Source of the DNA: Aureibacter tunicatorum
GTDB lineage: Bacteria; Bacteroidota; Bacteroidia; Cytophagales; Cyclobacteriaceae
Assembly: GCF_036492635.1 (NCBI RefSeq)
Contig: NZ_AP025305.1
Location: 2,976,001 to 3,040,000 of the forward strand
Direction: 5' to 3'
Length of the DNA: 64,000 nt
Shown: positions 28,898 to 37,052 of the stretch, in pieces
Position numbering within the stretch: position 1 is the first letter of the stretch
How the letters are laid out: every line of letters starts with the position of its first letter
Program-made: the position numbers and the translations under genes
The notes under the pieces: generated by a model
What the model was told of the DNA's origin: nothing
Database searches by the model: none
The model's input: the letters and a program-made list of their open reading frames with translations, nothing else

Positions 28898-29275
28898 ATG
28901 GCAGCTAAAAGGGTATTAATAGCAGAAGATAGCTCAGTAATTCAAAACTTGACGCGAAAAATTCTTATCATCCAAAATTTCGAAATCGACGCAGTTAAAG
29001 ACGGCGAAAAAGTTCTTTCCAAGTTGGAAAAGAAAAAATACGATGTAATCATCATGGACATCAACATGCCTAAAATGGATGGTATGGAATGCGCAAGACA
29101 GATAAGAAGCAACAAAGATCCAGAAATAGCAAATTTGCCTATTATCGCAATCAGCGGAAACGCAAAGAATTACACTGAGGAAGATTTCAAAACAGTTGGA
29201 TTCAATGACTATCTGCAAAAACCTTTGGATTTCGACTTTTTAGTTGATACTGTAAAAAAATACACTGATCAATAA
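28898..29275 (+). CDS. Single-domain response regulator (CheY-like)
   Basis: A 125-residue receiver domain without an output domain. It has the acidic pocket Glu10-Asp11, phospho-acceptor Asp54 in IIMDINMPKMDG, and the conserved Lys in LQKPLDF near the C-terminus. The ATG follows the hybrid-kinase stop by 4 bp, with GAAG between, so the two are almost certainly co-transcribed and coupled. It probably accepts phosphate from the kinase's Hpt domain and acts by protein binding. A clear terminator ends the operon. Confidence 0.93.
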   Translation: MAAKRVLIAEDSSVIQNLTRKILIIQNFEIDAVKDGEKVLSKLEKKKYDVIIMDINMPKMDGMECARQIRSNKDPEIANLPIIAISGNAKNYTEEDFKTVGFNDYLQKPLDFDFLVDTVKKYTDQ

Positions 29276-29280
29276 TAATC

Positions 29281-29304
29281 AAACCGGCTTAAGCCGGTTT
29301 TTTT
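29281..29304 (+). terminator. Intrinsic terminator after the response regulator
   Basis: A palindromic stem AAACCGGCTT/AAGCCGGTTT runs directly into a T-tract on the plus strand, 5 bp past the stop. Confidence 0.85.
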
Positions 29305-29376
29305 ATATCTCAACATTGACAAGATCCCTTACATTGATTAATTTGTTGAACTTTGTAATTCTAAAAGTGAAAATGC

Positions 29377-29631
29377 ATGGTTCCAAACAAATCGAATCTT
29401 AGCAAACTTGAAAATATTTTATCAAAAGTTGGTTTCAAGATCAGATATGAAAAAGGTAATTTCAAATCTGGCTTTTGCCTGCTAAACAAAAATAAAATCG
29501 TTATTTTGAATAAATATATCTCTATTCCAAACCAATTCGAGATATTGAAAAACCTCTTTCAAAATAACAATATTTCAAAAGACAATCTGTCTGAAGAGGA
29601 AATACTTTTTTTAAAAAAGCTAAACTTGTAA
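29377..29631 (+). CDS. Small conserved protein of unknown function
   Basis: An 84-residue protein without signal peptide or membrane segment. The segment VGFKIRYEKGNFKSGFCLL followed by KIVILNKY resembles a small Bacteroidota family often found beside metallo-hydrolase genes. That is recall rather than a search result. A hydrophilic acidic C-terminal helix follows (SEEEILFLKKL). It lies 4 bp before the MBL-fold hydrolase and is the first gene of a three-gene unit with it and the NFACT protein. Function unknown. Confidence 0.75.
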   Translation: MVPNKSNLSKLENILSKVGFKIRYEKGNFKSGFCLLNKNKIVILNKYISIPNQFEILKNLFQNNNISKDNLSEEEILFLKKLNL

Positions 29632-29635
29632 GAGA

Positions 29636-30397
29636 TTGAAAATAACTTTTCTTGGAACAGGAACTTCCCAAGGAGTGCCTGTAATTAACTGCAATTGTCC
29701 TGTTTGCAGTTCGTTAGACTTTAGAGATAATAGATTGCGAACCTCTGTTCATATAGAAATAGAAGACAAAAGCATTATCATCGATACAGGACCAGACTTC
29801 AGACAGCAAGTCCTGCGAGAAAACATCCATAATCTTGATGCAATCTTATTTACGCATCAACATAAAGATCATGTTGCTGGCTTAGACGATGTCAGAGGCT
29901 TCAACTTTAGTTTGAAGAAAAGCATCCCGATATTCGCCCGCAAGCAGGTACTTGACCAATTAGAAAAAGAGTTCCCTTATATTTTCAACCCTGGTTCATA
30001 TAAAGGAGCTCCAAGAATTATTGTTAATGAAATTAAAAATGAGCTTTTTTCTTTCAGTGACATTAATATCATTCCTATTGAAGTCATGCACGCCACGCTT
30101 CCTACCTTCGGATTTAGAATAAATGATTTTGTCTATATTACTGATGCAAAAACGATTAGTGATGAGGAACTTGAAAAAACTAAAAATGCTGAGATATTAG
30201 TCGTAAATGGATTGCAATATGAAGAACATATTTCTCATTTCACTATTGACGAAGCATTAGAGTTCATTGAAAAAGCTAATCCCAAAAAAGCATACATAAC
30301 CCATATAAGCCACCGACTAGGCATGCATAATATAATTGACAATAAGATGCCTGAAAATGTGTCTTTAGCTTACGATGGCCTTACATTAAGTATATAA
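29636..30397 (+). CDS. MBL-fold metallo-hydrolase (PhnP/YycJ-like)
   Basis: A 253-residue metallo-beta-lactamase-fold hydrolase. It starts at TTG 29636, which gives the expected family N-terminus MKITFLGTGTSQGVP and has a purine-rich AGAGA just before it. There is no in-frame ATG nearby. The metal-binding motif is THQHKDH (His74, His76, Asp78, His79), with later ligands in the ITDAKTI and ITHISH segments. An extra Cys cluster (Cys19, Cys21, Cys24) matches the structural zinc site of PhnP-type enzymes, which hydrolyse cyclic phosphodiesters. The actual substrate is not determinable. It is tightly packed with neighbours on both sides. Confidence 0.88.
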   Translation: MKITFLGTGTSQGVPVINCNCPVCSSLDFRDNRLRTSVHIEIEDKSIIIDTGPDFRQQVLRENIHNLDAILFTHQHKDHVAGLDDVRGFNFSLKKSIPIFARKQVLDQLEKEFPYIFNPGSYKGAPRIIVNEIKNELFSFSDINIIPIEVMHATLPTFGFRINDFVYITDAKTISDEELEKTKNAEILVVNGLQYEEHISHFTIDEALEFIEKANPKKAYITHISHRLGMHNIIDNKMPENVSLAYDGLTLSI

Positions 30398-30400
30398 CTA

Positions 30401-31954
30401 GTGCACAATAATTACTACTTTCTTAAAAAAATAAGTGAAGAGCTTTCAGAAAGCTTAATCGATTATTCCTTAACAGCATGTTCTTGCCAAAACAAAGACG
30501 AAATTGTCTTTAGCTTTGCACTCGGAAAAAGTGAATTCTTTATGAAAGCATACCTCATGGGTGATTTCAGCTGTTTGTATTTTCCAAAAGATTTTCGCCC
30601 TGCAAAAAGAAATCGCATTGATCTTTTTCAAGAAATTATCAACAAAAAAGTCATTGGGATTAAGCAGTATTTGAATGAAAGATCTTTTTCAATAAACTTT
30701 GAGGATAATTTCAAGCTTCTGTTCAAAATGCATGGCAATCGATCCAATCTCATTCTATTCCATGATGGAAAGCTTACTGAAATTTTCAAATCCCACTTGC
30801 TCAGTGATCATGACATCAATATTGATGAATTAGACCGCAATCTAGATTTAACAAAAGAGAACTTCATAGAATCAGAAGGAAATCTAAAAAAAGTCTTTCC
30901 TACTTTTGGACTAAGAATTCGAAAAGAAATCGAAAGCCAAGGATTCAACACTGAAACTACATTAGAAGGCAAATGGAATATCGTATCTAAAACTCTTGAT
31001 TATATTGAAAACCCGAAATACTACTTAGGTTTCGAAAATGGATTATACTATTTGACATTCTTTCCAGAGCAAAATAATAAACTCGTCCAAGGAACAGCTT
31101 TTGAAGCCATCAATGAGTTCTTCATTACATTCTCGAAAGATTACCACCTCAACCGTGAAAGAGCTGAGGCCACAAAATCAAACAACCAACAAGTAAAGAA
31201 AACCGAACAATACATAAAAAAGGCGGAGAAAAAAATCAATGAGCTTGTCAATGGGGTAAAATACAATGAAATCGCGGATGTGATAATGGCCAATCTGCAT
31301 GCAATTCCTCAAAATAGCGACAAAGTTGAGCTTTATAATTTCTATTCCGACAGCAATATTTCTATCGCTCTAAAAAAGAATCATACTCCCCAGAAAAACG
31401 CAGAAATCTATTATAAAAAATCAAAGAATCAAAAGATTGAAATAGACAAACTTAATCAGAATCTGGATAAAAAGTTGGAAGAGTTAATAGAACTTAATAT
31501 TTACTCCGATGAACTGAAAGCTTCTGACAACATCAAAGAATTAAGGAAGCTTATCAAAGCCCACCAACAAGTTAACACGAAAAAAAGCCAATCAGACTTA
31601 TTGCCATATTTTAAATTTCATTTCAATAAGTTTGAAATTTGGGTCGGGAGAAACCCAAAAGCTAATGATTCTTTAACTCAAAAGCACGCTTACAAAGAAG
31701 ACCTATGGCTTCATGCTAAGGATGTTCCTGGCTCTCATGTCATCATTAAGCATCAAGCTAACAAAGCCTTTCCTAAAGACGTAATAGAGCATGCGGCTCA
31801 AATTGCAGCTTATTACTCTAAAAGAAAAACAGATTCATTATGCCCTGTGACTTACACTCCTAAAAAGTATATCCGAAAACCAAAAGGTTTAGCGGCAGGG
31901 AAAGTTATAATTGACAAAGAAAACGTTATTTTAGTTCAACCTCAAAGGCCCTAA
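30401..31954 (+). CDS. NFACT family protein (RqcH-like)
   Basis: A 517-residue protein starting at GTG 30401, 3 bp after the MBL gene. NFACT-N spans roughly 1-230 (with LLFKMHGNRSNLILF), a charged coiled-coil middle about 250-385, and the C-terminal NFACT-R (DUF814) domain about 395-517, containing DLWLHAKDVPGSHVII and RKPKGLAAGKV. RqcH/Rqc2/FbpA proteins bind stalled 50S subunits and recruit tRNA-Ala to add C-terminal alanine tails in ribosome-associated quality control. In the N-domain the sequence reads YLNERSFSINF where characterised RqcH has a Asp-Arg pair, so Asp is replaced by Glu. A tailing function is likely but untested. Confidence 0.88.
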   Translation: MHNNYYFLKKISEELSESLIDYSLTACSCQNKDEIVFSFALGKSEFFMKAYLMGDFSCLYFPKDFRPAKRNRIDLFQEIINKKVIGIKQYLNERSFSINFEDNFKLLFKMHGNRSNLILFHDGKLTEIFKSHLLSDHDINIDELDRNLDLTKENFIESEGNLKKVFPTFGLRIRKEIESQGFNTETTLEGKWNIVSKTLDYIENPKYYLGFENGLYYLTFFPEQNNKLVQGTAFEAINEFFITFSKDYHLNRERAEATKSNNQQVKKTEQYIKKAEKKINELVNGVKYNEIADVIMANLHAIPQNSDKVELYNFYSDSNISIALKKNHTPQKNAEIYYKKSKNQKIEIDKLNQNLDKKLEELIELNIYSDELKASDNIKELRKLIKAHQQVNTKKSQSDLLPYFKFHFNKFEIWVGRNPKANDSLTQKHAYKEDLWLHAKDVPGSHVIIKHQANKAFPKDVIEHAAQIAAYYSKRKTDSLCPVTYTPKKYIRKPKGLAAGKVIIDKENVILVQPQRP

Positions 31955-31996
31955 TAATAAAAAAGCTCATTCGGATGAATGAGCTTTTTTATTATT
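31953..31996. terminator. Bidirectional terminator with 20-bp perfect stem
   Basis: Bases 31953-31972 are the exact reverse complement of 31977-31996, with a GGAT loop. The arms carry a six-A and a six-T run, so it acts on both the NFACT gene and the convergent 32012 gene. It starts inside the NFACT stop codon. Confidence 0.9.
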
Positions 31997-32011
31997 AATT
32001 CACTATTTATA

Positions 32012-32440
32012 TTATCGCTTAAAACCTATAACACTGCCTCCGCAATATGTAGGAGCATCCTTAAAAGTATATGCGATATAATAAATTCCTGTAGCGTTAC
32101 AAGGAAACTTAATATTTGAATAGAACTTTCCATTAAAATAATTAGTCCCTACTAATTGCCTTTTGGAATTGTAAAGATTCACAACTATCCCCTCTTCTCC
32201 ATCATCATTGCACACATTCAAGAAGTATTCTGTTCCTTTAGTGAATACATAAGATGTTTCTACTTTATCTTTTGTTCCTCCCTTGCCGTCTACATCTATC
32301 TTTTTAACAAAAGTAAAATCTGTATTCATCTTGCCAAGACAATCTTCCGAATATCTATCAGTATCGCATTGAGCAGCCACATCGCTTGGCATAGCCAATG
32401 CAACGATGAAAAAGAATAATATCCAAACTATATTTTTCAT
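32012..32440 (-). CDS. Small secreted protein of unknown function
   Basis: About 142 residues from the ATG at 32438-32440. That start gives a clean signal peptide (MKNIVWILFFFIVALAMPSD then VAAQC). An ATG eight codons upstream is also in frame but would overlap the lipoprotein gene. The mature part contains five cysteines and beta-rich segments (YVFTKGTEYFLNVCND, GIYYIAYTFKD) that recall small beta-sandwich domains. It lies just downstream of the lipoprotein and may share a transcript with it and the ABC transporter. Not recognised further. Confidence 0.7.
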   Translation of the reverse strand: MKNIVWILFFFIVALAMPSDVAAQCDTDRYSEDCLGKMNTDFTFVKKIDVDGKGGTKDKVETSYVFTKGTEYFLNVCNDDGEEGIVVNLYNSKRQLVGTNYFNGKFYSNIKFPCNATGIYYIAYTFKDAPTYCGGSVIGFKR

Positions 32441-32453
32441 AATAATCAATTTC

Positions 32454-33362
32454 TTAAACGTCAATAAGCTTATTTCTTATTTGTTCGACAATCTTAGTTA
32501 TGTCCTGAATCTGTTCTTGGCTAACTTTAACAATAGTCGTGCTATTGTCTTCTATCACAAGCTGCCCATCTCTTTCAACAAATTTTGGTTCCTGATAATC
32601 GTACTCAAAATCTACGCCTGAGTATGCATCGCTCAACAATTTCAAGTCTGTAGAAAGATCTGCAATATTAGGATCTGTGTTTTTATAATAATCCACAAGA
32701 AGAACAATATTGTCTAGAACGATTTTCTGCTCCCCGATTTTTTCTTTCAACTCTTCATTCGCGAGATTAGACGCGTAAACTTGATTCGTAACATGCAAAG
32801 CCTCTAGCCATCCTCCAGTTAAAATCAAAACACTCAAATTTGCTCTTCTGTTATCCTGAAGGTGTGAATTGATTTTGTTGAAATTTTTTGTAGTAATCAA
32901 CAACAAGCTATCCAAGTTTTGACTATTCGTTGCCAGCCTTTTGATTGTTTTGAAATCAAAGAACTGCCCAATATTCAAGTCGTTCGACAAGCTTTTGATC
33001 GACGTTAAATAATCCAACGCATCTTGATTCTCATTATAAATGTTGGCATAACCTAGATCAGTACCAAATATACCTAAATTAATCGCCTTCTTAAAATTAC
33101 TGTTGTATGACGTAACCTTATCAGAATTATTCAATATCTCATTGGTATATTTCGCCCCGGAATTCTTTATTAAAAAAGATATTTCCAAAGGAGTTGGCAC
33201 TTGCTGGATAATATCTCCCACAACTTCCTCCGAAACCGTAGGTTGTTCCAATGTCATGCTATCAAGACTATTGATAAACGCTTGGTCATCATTATTCTTC
33301 TTCCCATCGTTTCCACAGCCGTAAAAAGCTAATATTGAAAAGAAAAGTGCAATCCGCTTCAT
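32454..33362 (-). CDS. Putative lipoprotein of unknown function
   Basis: About 302 residues from the ATG at 33360-33362, giving the signal MKRIALFFSILAFYGC with a lipobox-type Cys16. An earlier ATG adds three residues. The mature protein is mostly helical and hydrophilic, with many Asn, Asp and Leu and no Cys cluster; the end is QIRNKLIDV. It sits 91 bp after the fused ABC transporter and 13 bp before the small secreted protein on the same strand. This suggests an envelope-associated partner of the transporter, but that is only positional. Confidence 0.72.
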   Translation of the reverse strand: MKRIALFFSILAFYGCGNDGKKNNDDQAFINSLDSMTLEQPTVSEEVVGDIIQQVPTPLEISFLIKNSGAKYTNEILNNSDKVTSYNSNFKKAINLGIFGTDLGYANIYNENQDALDYLTSIKSLSNDLNIGQFFDFKTIKRLATNSQNLDSLLLITTKNFNKINSHLQDNRRANLSVLILTGGWLEALHVTNQVYASNLANEELKEKIGEQKIVLDNIVLLVDYYKNTDPNIADLSTDLKLLSDAYSGVDFEYDYQEPKFVERDGQLVIEDNSTTIVKVSQEQIQDITKIVEQIRNKLIDV

Positions 33363-33453
33363 ATAACACATTGATTTTCTTAAAATTTAAATTTATATAC
33401 TTAAAGAACTAAAAATACTAATTTTTGAGCAAAAATCCGACACTTAAGTGCTT

Positions 33454-36400
33454 TTACTTTTTATCCAACTTTGAAAAAAAATCTATCACTTTTTTTAATA
33501 ATTCGAAATATAATGTCACGTACAAAAACAAAAACATCGACCAAATTACAAAGAGATTAAAGTAATAGGTATCCCACAACTTCCCAAGAAAATGCTTGTA
33601 TGGCGCAAAAAAATGGGTTCTATAGTCCAATAGAGACTTATCCAACGTAGGCACATTGAATATTGGATCTATTTGTTGAAACAATTGACCTTCATATTCA
33701 ATAATTCTATCTTTAACTGACAAATTTCTAAGCAAATCATTTAATGACTCATTAAAATGAGTATCCTTTAATTCACTTAAACTATAGCTAGGGTTCTTTT
33801 CAAAATAATGTATCAGCTTTTCTTTTTTAACTTCCTCCAATTTATACTTGTCTAGATAAAAGTTTCTCATTTCTTCCAAATAAGTATTAATCAACGCTAC
33901 ACTTTCCTTGGAGTAGCTCTCAAGATTAATTTTACTCATCAAAGCACCTTTATTAAATGAAGTCTTAAAATTCTCATTGCCTAGTTCTCTTTTTAACAAA
34001 GCAAACAACTCGACCAATCTCTCTTGATTTTTCTCCTTGTCTTCAGCCAATTCCTCAATATCAGAAACGACTCTTTTAAGCTCTTTGTAATAAAATGAAG
34101 CCTTAAAGTCCGCTTGCCTTGCCTCTTTTTCAAACTTAAAAAATGGTTTTTCGAAATCATTCGCCATATACTCCTTGACAGCAATTGCCTCATATGCCCA
34201 ACGCGAAACCATAGCATCAGCTACTAAAGGCACTTTACCTTTATTGCTAATAACCTCATTCAACTTATCAAAACTAAAAAGCAATCCGCTCAATATCATC
34301 TGAGGAATGATCAACAATGGTATCAGGATATAAACTGTAATGGCAGAATTAAATGCTGAAGAAATATTCAATCCAATAACATTCGCAAAACACGACACTG
34401 AAAACAATATGAGCCAATGATAAAAATACATTCCTTTAACCTCAAGAATTGTATCTCCAACCAAAACAAATGCAAGCGTTTGAATTGCTGATAGACTAAA
34501 TAATAAAGTCAACTTTGAGACTAAATAGCTATTCCAACTAAGATTAAGAAAAGCCTCTCTTTTCAATATTTTTCGATCGCGAATAATCTCCTCCGCACTT
34601 ACTGTCAAGCCCATGAAAAATGCAACAATCACGCACATCATGATATAAACGGGAATATTTTCATTGAATCGATATATATATCCAGAGCTATCCGTATCGT
34701 TTTTATAACGAATAATAAAAGCCAGTATGGAAGCAAGCAATGGAGCTTGAAGCAAATTTATAAGCAAATATTGCTTATTGCTTAACTTCGCAAGCATATC
34801 CCTTTTTGCAAAGATCAACATCTGCTTCCACTTCGAAGGTTTATTCAGTGTAGAAACTGGCAACTCTTCTTCATCTTTCACCCAACTGATGGCAAAATTC
34901 TGTTTGAACTTATCATGCCATTGACTAGGGCTTATCTTTCGCTTATTCGTAAATTGGCCGAACTCATCCACAACTTTTCTTTCAACATTGTTGAAAATTT
35001 GCTCTGAATTCACATTCCCACATGTAATACACCTTGCAGCTGAGTTAGCGTCAACCTGTTTTGTCTCTACTCGGAAATATTCTACAGCCTCTATTGGATT
35101 GCCATAATAAATCATGTAACCTCCATTATCCATAATCACCATCTTGTCAAAGATCTTATAGATATCGGATGATGGCTGATGAATTACCACAAATACTAGC
35201 TTGCCTTTTTGCGACAATTCTTTCAGCAAATCCATTACATTTTCGGAATCTCGCGATGACAAGCCAGAGGTTGGCTCATCGACGAATAAAACAGATGGTT
35301 CTCGAATGAGTTCCAACGCAATATTCAAACGCTTTCTCTGCCCACCGCTAATTGTTTTATCAAATACGGAGCCTACTCGCAAATCTTTTCGTTGATCCAA
35401 GCCCAAACTATCCAATAAATTCAATACCTTCTCTTCGATCTGCTTTTCCGATAAATCAGAAAAACAAAGCTTGGCATTATAATACAGGTTTTCGTATACG
35501 GTCAACTCTTCAATAAGCAAGTCATCTTGGGAAACATACCCGATAACCCCATTCAAAAGTTCATTTTCAGACTCTTGATTTATATCAATTCCATTTATCG
35601 AAATAGTTCCAGTACTTGGCTTCTCAATACCTGAAAGCACATTAAGCAAAGTGGTTTTACCTGCACCGCTTCCTCCCATGATGCCAATCAACTTGCCAGG
35701 GCCTTCAGAAATATTGATATCCCGCAAGCCTACGCCTCCATTTTTAAACCTATAATTAACACCTTTGACATTAAAGGAAAGCGCTATATTATTCTGATTA
35801 TTGAAAAAATGCCTGACAATCTCACTATAATAAAGAACTGTGCCATCAGCAATTTTCACAGCACTGCCATGAGTAAAGAAATGAATACTATTCCTCTTCA
35901 AAAAATTCCCATTCAGAGTAACATTTTCATCACCATCATATTGAACAAAATAAGTATCAACACTTGGCAAATGGACAAAACGAACCTCCCCTTTTATATG
36001 AGCATTAATAAAAGTTATATTTTCGGCATATTTATTTCTTGCTCCAACAACAAGCATATTTCTCGAAAGAAGATTGTCATTTTTCCTTCGAATAAAATTG
36101 TCAACAGCTTGATATTCCTCATCGGGAATATTAAATGATTCGGAAACCGTATTAATGATTTCCATTCTATTGTCCGTAAAATTATCATCCGCTGCAACAA
36201 GCTCAAAAAGCTTAACTAAAACAATCGTTTTTTGCTTTTGAGTAAGTGTCTTATTTATCTTGCGGCAAATCCCCAATGTCTTAACAGAATCATTTACAGG
36301 GGTAAGCCTTCTTTTTGCTGGCTTAGCTTCAACTTCACCGTCAGCCAATTGCCTTTTCTTGGCTCGTTTGTTCTCACCAATAAACTTATCATACAAGTCA

Positions 36401-36543
36401 ATGTATTCTTGCTTGGAATCTTGATCGAGCTCTGATTCAAAAAATGAAATTACATAATCTCGTTCAGCCTCAGTTACTCCTCCGTCTTGTTTGGTAATAA
36501 TTGCAAAAAGTTGTGTCAGTGCCTTCAGTATTTCTTCACTCAT
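33454..36543 (-). CDS. ABCG-like transporter fused to TerB-like and FHA-like domains
   Basis: A 1029-residue protein. Residues 1-150 are two acidic helical segments resembling TerB (ALTQLFAIITKQDGGVTEAE; KLFELVAADDNFTDNRMEI). Residues about 155-250 are beta-rich and FHA-like. The ABC domain (about 260-490) is intact: Walker A GGSGAGKTTLL, signature SGGQRKRLNIAL, Walker B VLFVDEPTSGL and switch His in VIHQPSSD. After it comes CITCGN, then an ABC-2-type membrane domain (about 590-1029) with about six hydrophobic segments interrupted by a long helical soluble insert (about 800-970). This is an ABCG/White-type half transporter. The TerB/FHA front end suggests control by stress or phospho-signalling. 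Substrate unknown. Confidence 0.85.
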   Translation of the reverse strand: MSEEILKALTQLFAIITKQDGGVTEAERDYVISFFESELDQDSKQEYIDLYDKFIGENKRAKKRQLADGEVEAKPAKRRLTPVNDSVKTLGICRKINKTLTQKQKTIVLVKLFELVAADDNFTDNRMEIINTVSESFNIPDEEYQAVDNFIRRKNDNLLSRNMLVVGARNKYAENITFINAHIKGEVRFVHLPSVDTYFVQYDGDENVTLNGNFLKRNSIHFFTHGSAVKIADGTVLYYSEIVRHFFNNQNNIALSFNVKGVNYRFKNGGVGLRDINISEGPGKLIGIMGGSGAGKTTLLNVLSGIEKPSTGTISINGIDINQESENELLNGVIGYVSQDDLLIEELTVYENLYYNAKLCFSDLSEKQIEEKVLNLLDSLGLDQRKDLRVGSVFDKTISGGQRKRLNIALELIREPSVLFVDEPTSGLSSRDSENVMDLLKELSQKGKLVFVVIHQPSSDIYKIFDKMVIMDNGGYMIYYGNPIEAVEYFRVETKQVDANSAARCITCGNVNSEQIFNNVERKVVDEFGQFTNKRKISPSQWHDKFKQNFAISWVKDEEELPVSTLNKPSKWKQMLIFAKRDMLAKLSNKQYLLINLLQAPLLASILAFIIRYKNDTDSSGYIYRFNENIPVYIMMCVIVAFFMGLTVSAEEIIRDRKILKREAFLNLSWNSYLVSKLTLLFSLSAIQTLAFVLVGDTILEVKGMYFYHWLILFSVSCFANVIGLNISSAFNSAITVYILIPLLIIPQMILSGLLFSFDKLNEVISNKGKVPLVADAMVSRWAYEAIAVKEYMANDFEKPFFKFEKEARQADFKASFYYKELKRVVSDIEELAEDKEKNQERLVELFALLKRELGNENFKTSFNKGALMSKINLESYSKESVALINTYLEEMRNFYLDKYKLEEVKKEKLIHYFEKNPSYSLSELKDTHFNESLNDLLRNLSVKDRIIEYEGQLFQQIDPIFNVPTLDKSLLDYRTHFFAPYKHFLGKLWDTYYFNLFVIWSMFLFLYVTLYFELLKKVIDFFSKLDKK

Positions 36544-36614
36544 ATATGACTCCTATGAATTTTTAACTCGACTTTACTATAAATTACTGAAATATAAAGA
36601 ATTTTAGCATGATG

Positions 36615-36643
36615 AAAAAAAAAAGGGGCTAAAAGCCCCTTTC
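36615..36643 (-). terminator. Intrinsic terminator after siaC
   Basis: Stem AAAGGGGCT/AGCCCCTTT with a three-base loop; on the minus strand it is followed by a run of about ten T. It separates the Sia-type genes from the ABC transporter gene. Confidence 0.85.
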
Positions 36644-36673
36644 TTATTTATATAAATTTAATTTTTTCAAAAA

Positions 36674-37036
36674 TCAATAAGAGTGAAACTCGAACGGCAA
36701 CTCAACCAATTCTGAGAACTCTTCTCCTGCTTCCTCCATATCCTCATCATCCTCTTGAAAATACCACATAATCTGAGTTGAATCTATATTCTCTAAAGAT
36801 GTCAGGATATCCAAAATAAGTTTAGATGACGCTGTGTTAAAGTATTCTAACTTGAACTCGAAAGAAGTGCTGGAATTTGGGCTCTTAGCATACTCCTTAA
36901 TCCAGTCAATAACAGGCTGATAGAATTCAGCCGAATCCTCAGGCAAAGACCTACCAGATATTTCAAATATCCCATTATCCTTGTCCAACAAAATTTTTGG
37001 CGTATCTTCCGTACCTTCCAGATTGATAACTTCCAT
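36674..37036 (-). CDS. siaC: SiaC-family regulatory phosphoprotein (DUF1987)
   Basis: A 120-residue protein matching the SiaC/DUF1987 family, with TPKILLDKDNGIFEISGRSL at residues 12-31 followed by FEFKLEYFNTASSK. In Pseudomonas aeruginosa, SiaC is phosphorylated on Thr68 by SiaB and dephosphorylated by SiaA, and unphosphorylated SiaC activates the diguanylate cyclase SiaD. Here Thr68 lies in YFNTASS at exactly that number. No GGDEF protein is encoded nearby, so the target must be elsewhere or different. It lies 16 bp after the siaB-like gene and ends the operon before a strong terminator. Confidence 0.88.
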   Translation of the reverse strand: MEVINLEGTEDTPKILLDKDNGIFEISGRSLPEDSAEFYQPVIDWIKEYAKSPNSSTSFEFKLEYFNTASSKLILDILTSLENIDSTQIMWYFQEDDEDMEEAGEEFSELVELPFEFHSY

Positions 37037-37052
37037 TATAATATTTTTTTAA

